Positions 51,971 through 60,190 of a stretch of 64,000 nucleotides of DNA are shown piece after piece; position 1 is the first letter of the stretch; the number at the start of each line of letters is the position of its first letter. The notes beneath the pieces were generated by a model. The model was not told where the DNA came from and made no database searches. It saw nothing but the letters and a program-made list of their open reading frames with translations. The DNA is from Sulfurovum sp. (GTDB taxonomy: Bacteria; Campylobacterota; Campylobacteria; Campylobacterales; Sulfurovaceae): contig JAGXFO010000018.1 in assembly GCA_024637255.1 (NCBI GenBank), forward strand, positions 1-64,000. The letters are read 5' to 3'. Both the position numbers and the translations under genes were made by a program.

Positions 51971-52845
51971 TAGCTTACCTCTCTTTTGTTTTTAGATTCA
52001 ATTTGAGCAAACAATTCTTTCGCTTCATCTGTCATATATTCTTCAAACGCAAAACGACCTTTTTCTTTCTCTTTTGCATCTCTAAATACATCAGGTGTTG
52101 GGATTGAGTACTCAATGTTACACGATGTATACACGTGGATAAAAGTTGGCCCAAGTGTTCTTGCTGCAAAGATTGCTCTTCTGATTGCTTTAGATGCTTT
52201 ATTAATATTCGTCGGTGACATTTTAACAACATACACACATCCAGCAGTGATTGCCAGTTGCATCGCAGGCATCTTACCAAAGTTTTTACCTTTTGGAGAC
52301 ATCTTAAGGATGGCACCTTCCATACTCATACCACTCTCTTGCCCACCCGTATTACCATACACTTCGTTATCTAGCATAATTGTAGTAAATCGCTCACGTC
52401 TAAACCAAGCGTGCATAGTCATAGAGAAACCGATATCCATCATACCACCATCACCCGCGATAGTAATAACATCTTTATGTCTATCTGGAAATCTTAGTCT
52501 AAATGCACGAGTCAAACCTGATGCCATAGCATTTTGGTCACCATAGTTACCATAAATAAAAGGAACTGCGGCTTGAGAAATAGCAAGTCTACCACAACCA
52601 GCTGTTCCAATAGTTACAGTATCTTCTGGATTTGGAAGTGATGCAAATACAATCTTGATATAATAAGACATCCAGCATCCTGAACACATTGGATGTTCTT
52701 CAACTAGTTCTTTGTATGTGCCCATATTTTTAACGCCTACTTCACTGTAGTCTCTACCAAATGGGCCGTAATCTACCAATTCGACATAGTCTTTTGGTAA
52801 ATATCTCTTAAATTTTGACGATGGAATCATATATTTTAAACTCAT
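51970..52845 (-). CDS. 2-oxoacid:ferredoxin oxidoreductase beta subunit, copy 2
   Basis: A TPP-binding beta chain of 291 residues. The cluster Cys pair is in HPMCSGCWMSYYIK, another Cys in GTAGCGRLAIS, the TPP site in TIAGDGGMMDIGFSMTMHAW and LDNEVYGNTGGQESGMSMEG, and the final cluster Cys in YTSCNIEYS. Differences from copy 1 next to the TPP and oxoacid pocket (for example CWMS in place of CPEA after the Cys pair) suggest a different 2-oxoacid. It lies 10 bases after alpha. Confidence 0.9.
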   Translation of the reverse strand: MSLKYMIPSSKFKRYLPKDYVELVDYGPFGRDYSEVGVKNMGTYKELVEEHPMCSGCWMSYYIKIVFASLPNPEDTVTIGTAGCGRLAISQAAVPFIYGNYGDQNAMASGLTRAFRLRFPDRHKDVITIAGDGGMMDIGFSMTMHAWFRRERFTTIMLDNEVYGNTGGQESGMSMEGAILKMSPKGKNFGKMPAMQLAITAGCVYVVKMSPTNINKASKAIRRAIFAARTLGPTFIHVYTSCNIEYSIPTPDVFRDAKEKEKGRFAFEEYMTDEAKELFAQIESKNKREVS

Positions 52846-52855
52846 TTTATATTCC

Positions 52856-54025
52856 TTATGCTTGTAATGTTTCGGATTTCATGTCAAGAGCTATATAAAT
52901 TTGCTCCATGATCAATTCCACAGGTAATGTCATACCACCATATACTCTTGGGCCATCCACTACAATTCCACTATTTGGAATAGCTGCTTTAACTTCTGTT
53001 GCTAGCCACCCGATAATATTATGCTCTGGTATGATTACTTTTTTTGCATTTTTAAGTGCAAGACGTATCTCATCTTTAGGGAATGGTCTAATTGCTTTTA
53101 CTTTAATAAAACCAACACTTAGTCCCTCTTCTTCTGCATATCTATTCGCTTCTCTGGCTTGAGCTGCAGCACATCCTGATGCAAGAATAAACACATCTGC
53201 ATCTGGGTGAATAACCTCGATTGGTCCACCTAGATACTGATAGATGTATTTCATTGCTCTTTTGTTTGAATCCCAAATTTCTTGTTGCCATACTGAGTGA
53301 ATCAAATAAGACATAAAGTTTGACTTTTGAACAGGTGCATCTCTTTGAATTCTTGCCGGTGGCACTTCGTTATCCATTGCTGGAACTGGTGCTGCATACG
53401 GATCAGGCTCAGTAAATGCCATATCTTCAGGAGTCATATCTACATAGCCCTTTGCATGAGTTACGAAGAATCCTTCTGTTGCAACTGCTACTGGAATATA
53501 TACATCTACTTTCTCAGTAATTGCAAATGCTGCCAAAGTAAAATCAAATGTATCTTGCTGATTTTCAGCATGCAGCATAACCACGCCACTATGAAGAAGA
53601 TAAGCCATTTCAATGTTATCCGGCTGAATAGAAAGAGGTGCATTGACAACTCTTGTAAGTACTCCTAAAACACATGGAACTCTGTGTCCTGGCCATGAAA
53701 CAATTGCTTCAAGTCCTCTTAGGAGCCCTGGTCCCGAAGTTGCTGTAAACAAACGCACACCGGCTCTAGCCGCACCTGCGATTGCAGACATTGTACCAAG
53801 TTCTTCTTCTGCTCTATAATACTCTTTAATGTGACCTTGTGCAAAAATATCGCCAACAAGGTGCATTACTTCGGATTGTGGTGTAATAGGATAGGCGATT
53901 GCCATATCAACACTTGCTCTCTTAACAGCTTCCGCCATCGCCTGAGCACCAGTAATAAAATGTTTTTCTCTTGGAGCCTCTTTTAAAAGGTAATCCATAT
54001 TTACTAATGTTTTATTTAAACTCAT
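52856..54025 (-). CDS. 2-oxoacid:ferredoxin oxidoreductase alpha subunit, copy 2
   Basis: An alpha chain of 389 residues. ITGAQAMAEAVKRASVDMAIAYPITPQSEVMH matches the copy-1 block (in two parts), followed by TATSGPGLLRGLEAIVSW, VNAPLSIQPDN and VGFIKVKAIRPFPKDEIRLA. The start is preceded by AAGGAG. It lies 15 bases after the copy-2 E gene, so all copy-2 genes are in one tight transcript. Confidence 0.9.
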   Translation of the reverse strand: MSLNKTLVNMDYLLKEAPREKHFITGAQAMAEAVKRASVDMAIAYPITPQSEVMHLVGDIFAQGHIKEYYRAEEELGTMSAIAGAARAGVRLFTATSGPGLLRGLEAIVSWPGHRVPCVLGVLTRVVNAPLSIQPDNIEMAYLLHSGVVMLHAENQQDTFDFTLAAFAITEKVDVYIPVAVATEGFFVTHAKGYVDMTPEDMAFTEPDPYAAPVPAMDNEVPPARIQRDAPVQKSNFMSYLIHSVWQQEIWDSNKRAMKYIYQYLGGPIEVIHPDADVFILASGCAAAQAREANRYAEEEGLSVGFIKVKAIRPFPKDEIRLALKNAKKVIIPEHNIIGWLATEVKAAIPNSGIVVDGPRVYGGMTLPVELIMEQIYIALDMKSETLQA

Positions 54026-54040
54026 TTGTCTCTCCTTATC

Positions 54041-54754
54041 TTATTCAACGTCTGCAACGTGTTCACCTTTTTTACTCATGAGGAGACTTCTGTACTCACC
54101 ATAATCAGCAGGCGTAAGTGTTCCCCAATCCTCTTTTGGTAAAGATGGATTTTCTGGTGGCATTTTTGCGGTCCACTCAATACCAAGTTCATTCCTTACT
54201 TCAACAAGAATGTCTTTAAATCTGATGATATCTTCAGCATGAACATCTCTAATAGAAGCCATAGCTTCTTCGTGGCCCATAAATGCACACATTGCTATAG
54301 TATAACAGTCTGTACCCGCTCTTATCATTCTCAAAGTAAGGTTTGCATAATGACAGTGTACGCCGATAAATATACATGCTTTAATCTTATTATGTAAGAT
54401 TGTTAGGTTTGGATGGTTTGGATTAATTTCCGCTTCAGCATCTATTTTTGGATACTTAGGTCTATAATCTGGCATTGGAATGATTCTACAATTTGGAATC
54501 TCTGCTGCTAGATCCATAATAGCTTCTGACTTCGCTGCAACATCTTCTCTCCAGTCCCATAAAACTTGTGGTCCAGGGAAGATAGTTGGATTAGCCATTG
54601 TCAACATTGCTCTAGCAGCATCTCTCATCGCCTCTTCTTCTTCAACGATGTTGCCATACAGCAACGCCTTACCTTCGGGCGAAAGCTCAACTCCCATAGA
54701 TGGTGCCGAATGCGGCATATAACCCACTGGACCAACTGTTATTTTCTTTGACAT
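54041..54754 (-). CDS. PorE/ForE-like small subunit, copy 2 (first gene of the cluster)
   Basis: A 237-residue paralogue of the 50257-50826 gene, with the same blocks (MPDYRPKYPKIDAEAEINPNHPN, CIFIGVHCHYANLTLRMIRAGTDCYTIAMCAFMGHEEAM) plus about 45 additional C-terminal residues rich in Pro, Trp and Glu. AAGGAG lies 8 bases before the ATG. It leads the nine-gene run E-A-B-G-D-E-A-B-G. As with its paralogue, the family occurs with five-subunit ferredoxin oxidoreductases; its biochemical task is unknown. Confidence 0.82.
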   Translation of the reverse strand: MSKKITVGPVGYMPHSAPSMGVELSPEGKALLYGNIVEEEEAMRDAARAMLTMANPTIFPGPQVLWDWREDVAAKSEAIMDLAAEIPNCRIIPMPDYRPKYPKIDAEAEINPNHPNLTILHNKIKACIFIGVHCHYANLTLRMIRAGTDCYTIAMCAFMGHEEAMASIRDVHAEDIIRFKDILVEVRNELGIEWTAKMPPENPSLPKEDWGTLTPADYGEYRSLLMSKKGEHVADVE

Positions 54755-55257
54755 ATTTGATTCTCCTTAGTAAATGTTATCAAAAATGATTTTGACTTCA
54801 GCCTTAAGCTAACGCATCCTATCTAAAATATATCTAAAATCTTACCAAGAAGATTATATTTGTATTTTAAAACCCAATAAGTGTGTAATATAGTAATTTT
54901 ATTTACCCTATATACATCCAATTCTAGCTAAAACAAGCAATAAATCTAAAATAAACCTACAAAATTAACCAGAATTTATCTTAATTTATGTTTTCAGGAA
55001 AACAACTTACTCCATTGTCTATTTTGCTTAGAACCTTATGCTAATTACTTTAATCATATTATATTAAACTGGGATTAAATTGTATTTATCTAAAACCGCA
55101 TTTTATATGTTGTGTAGATTCTTCACAGCCAAGATTGGCTTAATTATGTTGTAAAAGGTGGTATATTTTTACTACAAATGTTTAAAAAATATCTACCGAC
55201 CAACCTATCAAGACACTTTAAATTTTCCATTTATTTCCACAACATATTACTTTTTCC
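54755..55257 (-). promoter_or_regulatory. Long AT-rich leader of the oxidoreductase cluster
   Basis: This 503-base gap has no plausible gene. It is strongly AT-rich and contains three copies of ATCTAAAAT (54821-54829, 54832-54840, 54944-54952) and a near copy at about 55088, which could be a protein-binding direct repeat. The promoter of the nine-gene cluster must lie here. I could not assign a -10/-35 pair. No terminator for the minus-strand gene at 55258 is obvious. Confidence 0.4.
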
Positions 55258-56112
55258 TTACTGTGATTTTTTTGACAAATAGTTATAGATTCCCAAAGAT
55301 ATAATAATCAATGCAATCCCGATAATGAGGTAGAGTGCATGTATCATCTGCGTATAGTCATGTAAGGCAATTTTGAATACCACCATCAACGCTTCGATAG
55401 AAAGCGCAATAATAATAGCAATGGAAAACTTCGTTAAGACATTTGCATCTTCATTTTCCTTACTGTAATTTTTGAAAAAAACTTCCCTCTCTAAAATCGT
55501 TTTGGCAAGGTCAAAAATGGCGAGTCCTAAAGTAAGTGCTACAATTGGTTTAAACAGAGTATCAAGAGAAAAATTTCTCTCTATAAAGATACTGGATACA
55601 TACCCGAATATGGCATAAATGATAGCAAAAAAGGCAAATGCCATTAAGGAAAAGCCTACTGCTTTATAAAAGAAAGTTGTAAATTCTTTAAAAGTAGAAT
55701 TGAATTCTATCAAGCCTAGCCTTCCAAGTAGTGCTGAAAGTCTGAGATCAATAAAAATATATTTGTCTTTTTCTTTTTTCATCACAGTAATACACGTACG
55801 GCCTGTTGCGGAACTTATGTAAGGTGCACTTATGGAAAACTCGTCATCTTTTTGCATCACTTTTGTTCTCATATAGGCTCTACTTTGACCTTTTGCAGAC
55901 AATTCTTTTTTATTTCTAAAAATATTTGCATCACACTGATTAAACTCATGATCAGTAACATAGAGTAATTCCATAGAAGGAAAAGTTTGAAAAACCTTTT
56001 TATAATTATTTGATGCATCTGCCAAAATCGAGCCATTATTCTTTAATGTTGCGATAATAAATTTTTCTATATTTTCCTGATTATCTTCATAGACATTAAT
56101 AAATTCTTTCAT
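55258..56112 (-). CDS. Membrane protein with N-terminal Cache/PDC-like sensor region
   Basis: A protein of 284 residues. The first 150 have the look of a small PDC/Cache sensor: helix, then MELLYVTDHEFNQC, RNKKELSAKGQSRAYMRTKVMQKDDEF, SISAPYISSATGRTCITVM. About four membrane helices follow (150-180, 190-210, 228-250, 258-280). No histidine kinase, methyl-accepting or GGDEF domain is attached, and there is no N-terminal membrane segment, so the sensor part may be cytoplasmic. Function unknown. It is monocistronic, next to the long oxidoreductase leader. Confidence 0.65.
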   Translation of the reverse strand: MKEFINVYEDNQENIEKFIIATLKNNGSILADASNNYKKVFQTFPSMELLYVTDHEFNQCDANIFRNKKELSAKGQSRAYMRTKVMQKDDEFSISAPYISSATGRTCITVMKKEKDKYIFIDLRLSALLGRLGLIEFNSTFKEFTTFFYKAVGFSLMAFAFFAIIYAIFGYVSSIFIERNFSLDTLFKPIVALTLGLAIFDLAKTILEREVFFKNYSKENEDANVLTKFSIAIIIALSIEALMVVFKIALHDYTQMIHALYLIIGIALIIISLGIYNYLSKKSQ

Positions 56113-56389
56113 TTAATCCTCTTTTTTATTTTATTTTAACACCATTCATCTTCTTTGACAATTTTTTCATCAGCTTGTATATTGACTATGGATTTTGATA
56201 GTATACTTTTTATGCCAACCAAAATAAACATAAGGATGATTAGTTTTTAACCAAAAAGGCCCATGCTTTATTTTAATGCTATTTTCTAGATTCTTAATCC
56301 ATACATTGATAACCAGCTTTTAACAACATTTTTGCTAAAATAATCCATTAATTTTGACTGCCCTATGGGTATGTCTTGGAGCATATAGA

Positions 56390-57310
56390 ATGAACAAAGC
56401 AAAATACATTTGGATGGATGGAGAACTTGTACCTTGGGATGATGCCAAAGTACATGTACTCACACATACTCTACATTACGGAAACGGTGCCATAGAAGGA
56501 ACAAAAGCGTATAAAACAGTAGATGGGAGATGTGCCATTTTTAAACTACATGAGCACACCAAAAGACTTCTTAACTCATCTAAGATGACACTAATGAATG
56601 TACCTTTTACCCTTGAGGAACTCAAAGATGCACAAGTAAAATTGCTACAGGAAAACGAACTTTTTGATGGTGCTTACATCAGACCACTGGTTTACCTTGG
56701 CTATGGGGTTATGGGACTGTACCATAAAGAGGCGCCGGTACAAGTATCGATCTCATCATGGGAATGGGGTGCTTACCTGGGAGAAGAGGGTCTCAAAAAA
56801 GGGGTACGTGCAAAAATCTCCTCTATGACCAGAACGCCTAACACTTCAGGTATGGGTAAGGCCAAAGCAGTAGCAAACTACCTTAACTCACAGATGGCAA
56901 AATACGAAGCTGTGGAGGCAGGTTATGATGAGGCGCTGCTTAGAGATGACCAAGGGTATATCGCAGAAGCATCCGGTGCAGCTTTTTTCATGGTAAGAGA
57001 CGGTGTACTCATCTCTCCACCTAGCGACAATACTCTAGAGTCCATTACACAACAAACGGTCATAGATCTTGCCAAAGACATGGGCATAGAAGTGGTGAGA
57101 CGCCGTGTCACACGTGAAGAAGTATATATCGCAGATGAAGCCTTCTTCACAGGAACAGCTGCTGAAGTGACACCTATTCGTGAAGTGGATGCTCGCATCA
57201 TCGGTGCGGGAGCAAGAGGGCCAATGACTGAAAAATTGCAGGCAGCCTATTTTGATGTTGTTGCGGGTAAAAACCCAAATTATATTCAACACTTAACCTA
57301 TATCAACTAG
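56390..57310 (+). CDS. ilvE: Branched-chain amino acid aminotransferase
   Basis: A fold-type IV PLP aminotransferase of 306 residues, which makes or degrades Val, Leu and Ile. Motifs: HTLHYGNGAIEGTKAY, YIRPLVYLGYGVMGL, GMGKAKAVANYLNSQMAKYEAVEAGYDEAL (the PLP lysine lies in this region), IAEASGAAFFMV and FFTGTAAEVTPIREVD. The start is at 56390 (MNKAKYIWMDG), the normal family start; the frame is open for 12 codons upstream. The SPFH gene follows 40 bases later. Confidence 0.95.
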   Translation: MNKAKYIWMDGELVPWDDAKVHVLTHTLHYGNGAIEGTKAYKTVDGRCAIFKLHEHTKRLLNSSKMTLMNVPFTLEELKDAQVKLLQENELFDGAYIRPLVYLGYGVMGLYHKEAPVQVSISSWEWGAYLGEEGLKKGVRAKISSMTRTPNTSGMGKAKAVANYLNSQMAKYEAVEAGYDEALLRDDQGYIAEASGAAFFMVRDGVLISPPSDNTLESITQQTVIDLAKDMGIEVVRRRVTREEVYIADEAFFTGTAAEVTPIREVDARIIGAGARGPMTEKLQAAYFDVVAGKNPNYIQHLTYIN

Positions 57311-57350
57311 GTCAAACAAGGCGATAAGCCAAACTAAAAGGATAAAAAAA

Positions 57351-58460
57351 ATGCCAGCAGATATGAATGACTATTTTAAAAAGAAAAGACCAACAAACGA
57401 TTCAAATGACAATAGAGGGGGAGGAAACTTCAATATCAACAACCCTCTTAATGGCGCAGGAAAAGGGATGTCTTGGCTTATTATTGTAGGTGCTATTGTC
57501 TTTGCCGTCATAGCATTTAAACCATTTGCTATTATTAACTCTGGTGAAGTAGGAATAAAAGTAAGGACAGGTAAATTTGATGAGACACCGCTTAAGGCAG
57601 GACTTCACTTTTACATCCCTGTCATCGAGAAAATTATCCCAGTAAATACACGTATCAGACTCATTACTTATAGTGATACAGAGAAAAGTGCTATAGGTGA
57701 TGATTACTCAAAAGGTCTCACTTCAGGCGAAGGATTTGAAGGTGGTCTCAAAAGAAACCCTGCAATTCAGGTACTTGATAAAAGGGGTCTGACGGTAAAC
57801 ATAGACATCGCAGTTCAATATAGTCTCAAAGCAGAGTCTGCCCCAAGAACCATAGAAAAATGGGGTTCAAGCTGGGAAGAAAAAATCATAAACTCCAAAG
57901 TAAGAGAAGTGGTACGTGATGTGGTCGGCCAATACACAGCGGAACAACTCCCTGAAATGAGAAACGAGATTGCTGCTGCCATTCAAACCAAAGTAAGACA
58001 AAGTATAGATTCGCTTGAATATCAACCTGTTAGCCTCTCTTCTGTTGAACTCAGAACCATTGTTTTACCTCCAAAAATAAAAGGGAAAATCGAAGAAGTT
58101 CAGGCGGCAAAACAAGATGTCACTATTGCAGAACAGCAAAAAGAGAGAGCAAAACAAGAAGCGCAGACAAGAGCTGAAGTAGCTCGTGGTGAAGCAGAGA
58201 AAAACCGTATTGAAGCACAAGGTGAGGCAGATAAAATTCGTATCGAAGCGGAAGAACAAGCCAAAGCAAATACACTCATCTCTAGATCACTTACTGCAGA
58301 ACTTCTCGAATTGGAGCAGATCAAGACACAGGGGAAATTTAACGATGCACTTAAAGTAAATAAAGATGCGCAGATTTTCCTTACACCTGGTGGTGCAGTG
58401 CCAAACATCTGGGTAGATGCAAAAGGAAAACAAGAGCAGCGTTTGATGGGAGAACAATAG
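57351..58460 (+). CDS. SPFH/prohibitin-family membrane protein (HflK-like)
   Basis: A 369-residue SPFH protein. A Gly/Asn-rich N-terminus (residues 1-38) precedes a single membrane helix (39-59, SWLIIVGAIVFAVIAFKPF), then the SPFH domain (INSGEVGIKVRTGKFDETPLKAGLHFYIP ... LDKRGLTVNIDIAVQYSL). A long charged coiled coil from about 245 follows (KERAKQEAQTRAEVARGEAEKNRIEAQGEADKIRIEAEE, split by breaks). Such proteins form large rings at the membrane and often regulate FtsH proteolysis. No second SPFH gene (HflC) is adjacent. Confidence 0.9.
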   Translation: MPADMNDYFKKKRPTNDSNDNRGGGNFNINNPLNGAGKGMSWLIIVGAIVFAVIAFKPFAIINSGEVGIKVRTGKFDETPLKAGLHFYIPVIEKIIPVNTRIRLITYSDTEKSAIGDDYSKGLTSGEGFEGGLKRNPAIQVLDKRGLTVNIDIAVQYSLKAESAPRTIEKWGSSWEEKIINSKVREVVRDVVGQYTAEQLPEMRNEIAAAIQTKVRQSIDSLEYQPVSLSSVELRTIVLPPKIKGKIEEVQAAKQDVTIAEQQKERAKQEAQTRAEVARGEAEKNRIEAQGEADKIRIEAEEQAKANTLISRSLTAELLELEQIKTQGKFNDALKVNKDAQIFLTPGGAVPNIWVDAKGKQEQRLMGEQ

Positions 58461-58483
58461 TCCATCTCTTCCTCCTAGGACTC

Positions 58484-58545
58484 GCGCGCACCCGAGTGCA
58501 TTTGCCCCGGGTACCCGTTGGGGGCCAAGGTGCCTACACTCTTAC
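58484..58545. repeat. GC-rich palindromic islet
   Basis: In an AT-rich genome this 60-base piece is very GC-rich. It has nested symmetry: GAGTG ... CACTC outside, CCCC ... GGGG inside, and the palindrome GGGTACCC in the centre. It sits between the convergent SPFH gene and the minus-strand oxygenase gene. It could be a terminator or a small repeat element; no T-run clearly follows. Confidence 0.4.
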
Positions 58546-58573
58546 CGCTTAGCTTTCTTTATTCAATCTAGAC

Positions 58574-59311
58574 TCATATAGCATCATGCCATTGCACTAA
58601 AGTAAGCCTATATCCATCCTCTACGGGTAAAACTTCATGAGAAAAATAAGGGTTACTCGGGAAAATAATCATATCTCCAGCCTCTGGCTTTATTTTGACA
58701 GGTTCACCTTCACTGTTGTACAAATAATTAAACAATAACTCTCCGCCACTAAAACTCTGAGCTTTGTTTTGCACTTTGCTCTCATGGCTTGTAGCAAAAA
58801 GCACAGTCGATAATTTTCGTTGTGGTGCAACAAGTTTAAAGCCTATAGTCTGTTTGTTCTTATCGATAATTTCACTTGAATCATCAGCATGCTTAATGTA
58901 AAAATACCCTTTTTTATATTCTAATACCTGCACGTCTGTTGATAATGTCAAAGCAATACTGAAATATGCTTCCATTACAGGTTTGTATTTGATAAATTGT
59001 TTATCATAATACTTTTTGTAAAATTCATCAAGTTTATAAATATTGGTTTTACGATACTTTTCTACTGTACTTGGTTGTATGATACCTGCGAAAATCTCTT
59101 TCTTCACCTGTGCTTTTCTTTTTGTCTTCTTGTCTTTTTGGACCAAAGAAACAAGCCTTTCGCATGACTTTTGTGAAAAAAAGTTTTTAATGATCAGGTA
59201 AGGTAAATCTTTGTATTGGCTGGGTAAAAGTTTATTGTCTAATTCTATATTTTCAAATAAAGAATCACAATACACATGTGTGCTGATCTGTATCATAGAT
59301 GTTAGGCTCAT
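58574..59311 (-). CDS. 2-oxoglutarate/Fe(II)-dependent oxygenase (PKHD/prolyl hydroxylase type)
   Basis: A protein of 245 residues with the P4Hc jelly-roll fold. The iron facial triad is visible as His141-x-Asp143 (FYIKHADDSS) and His225 (PYFSHEVLPV), with Arg235 of GYRLTLVQW as the 2-oxoglutarate ligand. The N-terminus resembles LIIKNFFSQKSCERLV of the family. Substrates of stand-alone bacterial members vary (iron limitation, ribosomal protein or EF-Tu proline hydroxylation) and cannot be set here. The gene is monocistronic, convergent with the SPFH gene. Confidence 0.85.
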   Translation of the reverse strand: MSLTSMIQISTHVYCDSLFENIELDNKLLPSQYKDLPYLIIKNFFSQKSCERLVSLVQKDKKTKRKAQVKKEIFAGIIQPSTVEKYRKTNIYKLDEFYKKYYDKQFIKYKPVMEAYFSIALTLSTDVQVLEYKKGYFYIKHADDSSEIIDKNKQTIGFKLVAPQRKLSTVLFATSHESKVQNKAQSFSGGELLFNYLYNSEGEPVKIKPEAGDMIIFPSNPYFSHEVLPVEDGYRLTLVQWHDAI

Positions 59312-59500
59312 TGGCTTGGATTTCAGAGTTATGCCCTATAGCAATGGCTCTAAGTTGAAATGACATTATAGTTTAAAGTAAAACGATTTATCCTAAAACT
59401 ATTTAAACCCATTTTTTTATCTCTAGAATTCAAAAAAGCTCCGCTAATGCATACAATCGATATAATGACATCAAATATTTTCCTCATGGAGACTTTTCCT

Positions 59501-60166
59501 ATGCAAATAGACTGGAATAAAAACCCTCTCATACCTGCCATTGCCCAAGACTACGAAACCTCTCAAGTACTCATGCTTGCCTATATGAATGAAGAGGCGT
59601 ACAATCTTACACTTTCTACAGGGTATGCACACTACTTCAGTCGCAGCAAGCAGCGTATCTGGAAAAAGGGTGAAAGCTCTAACCATACACAAGAAGTCAA
59701 AGATGTACTCCTTGACTGTGATGCAGATACACTTATATTAAAAATAAAGCAAAATGGCGTAGCCTGTCACACAGGAAGAAAAAGCTGTTTCTTCACTTCA
59801 GTTATGCAGGACAAAACAGTTTTAGATAAAGAAGTGGATACAGATGCTATTTACAGCGTAGTAGATACACTTTACCATACTATTTTGGAACGTAAAAATG
59901 CCCCTGCAGAAGCTAAATCATGGACTAAAAAACTTTTGGACGATAAAAAACTTATGCTTAGTAAAATACGTGAAGAAGCAGATGAAGTATGTGTAGCAAT
60001 CAACGAAGAGAGTGATGAACAAGTCATCTACGAATCTGCCGACCTGCTCTACCACACTTTAGTAGGATTAGGATATAGAGAGATCTCTCCAGACAGAGTC
60101 AAACAAGAACTTGGAAGAAGATTTGGCTTGAGTGGAATTACCGAGAAAGAAGAACGAAAGAAATAA
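59501..60166 (+). CDS. hisIE: Bifunctional phosphoribosyl-AMP cyclohydrolase / phosphoribosyl-ATP pyrophosphatase
   Basis: Steps 2 and 3 of histidine synthesis in one protein of 221 residues. HisI part: MLAYMNEEAYNLTLSTGYAHYFSRSKQRIWKKGESSNH (two halves), DCDADTLILKIKQNG and ACHTGRKSCF (Zn ligands). HisE part from about 115: SWTKKLLDDKKLMLSKIREEADE and ADLLYHTLVGL. I choose the ATG at 59501, 9 bases after GGAG; upstream ATGs are less likely. The gene ends inside a 12-bp perfect inverted repeat that probably terminates transcription. Confidence 0.93.
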   Translation: MQIDWNKNPLIPAIAQDYETSQVLMLAYMNEEAYNLTLSTGYAHYFSRSKQRIWKKGESSNHTQEVKDVLLDCDADTLILKIKQNGVACHTGRKSCFFTSVMQDKTVLDKEVDTDAIYSVVDTLYHTILERKNAPAEAKSWTKKLLDDKKLMLSKIREEADEVCVAINEESDEQVIYESADLLYHTLVGLGYREISPDRVKQELGRRFGLSGITEKEERKK

Positions 60167-60178
60167 TTCTTTCGTTCT
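60151..60178. terminator. Bidirectional terminator overlapping the hisIE stop
   Basis: AGAACGAAAGAA and TTCTTTCGTTCT form a perfect 12-bp stem with an ATAA loop containing the hisIE stop. It lies between convergent hisIE and purF. The 5' arm is coding (the final Glu-Glu-Arg-Lys-Lys). The plus-strand continuation TCTAG has few Ts. Confidence 0.6.
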
Positions 60179-60190
60179 TCTAGTATGTCA

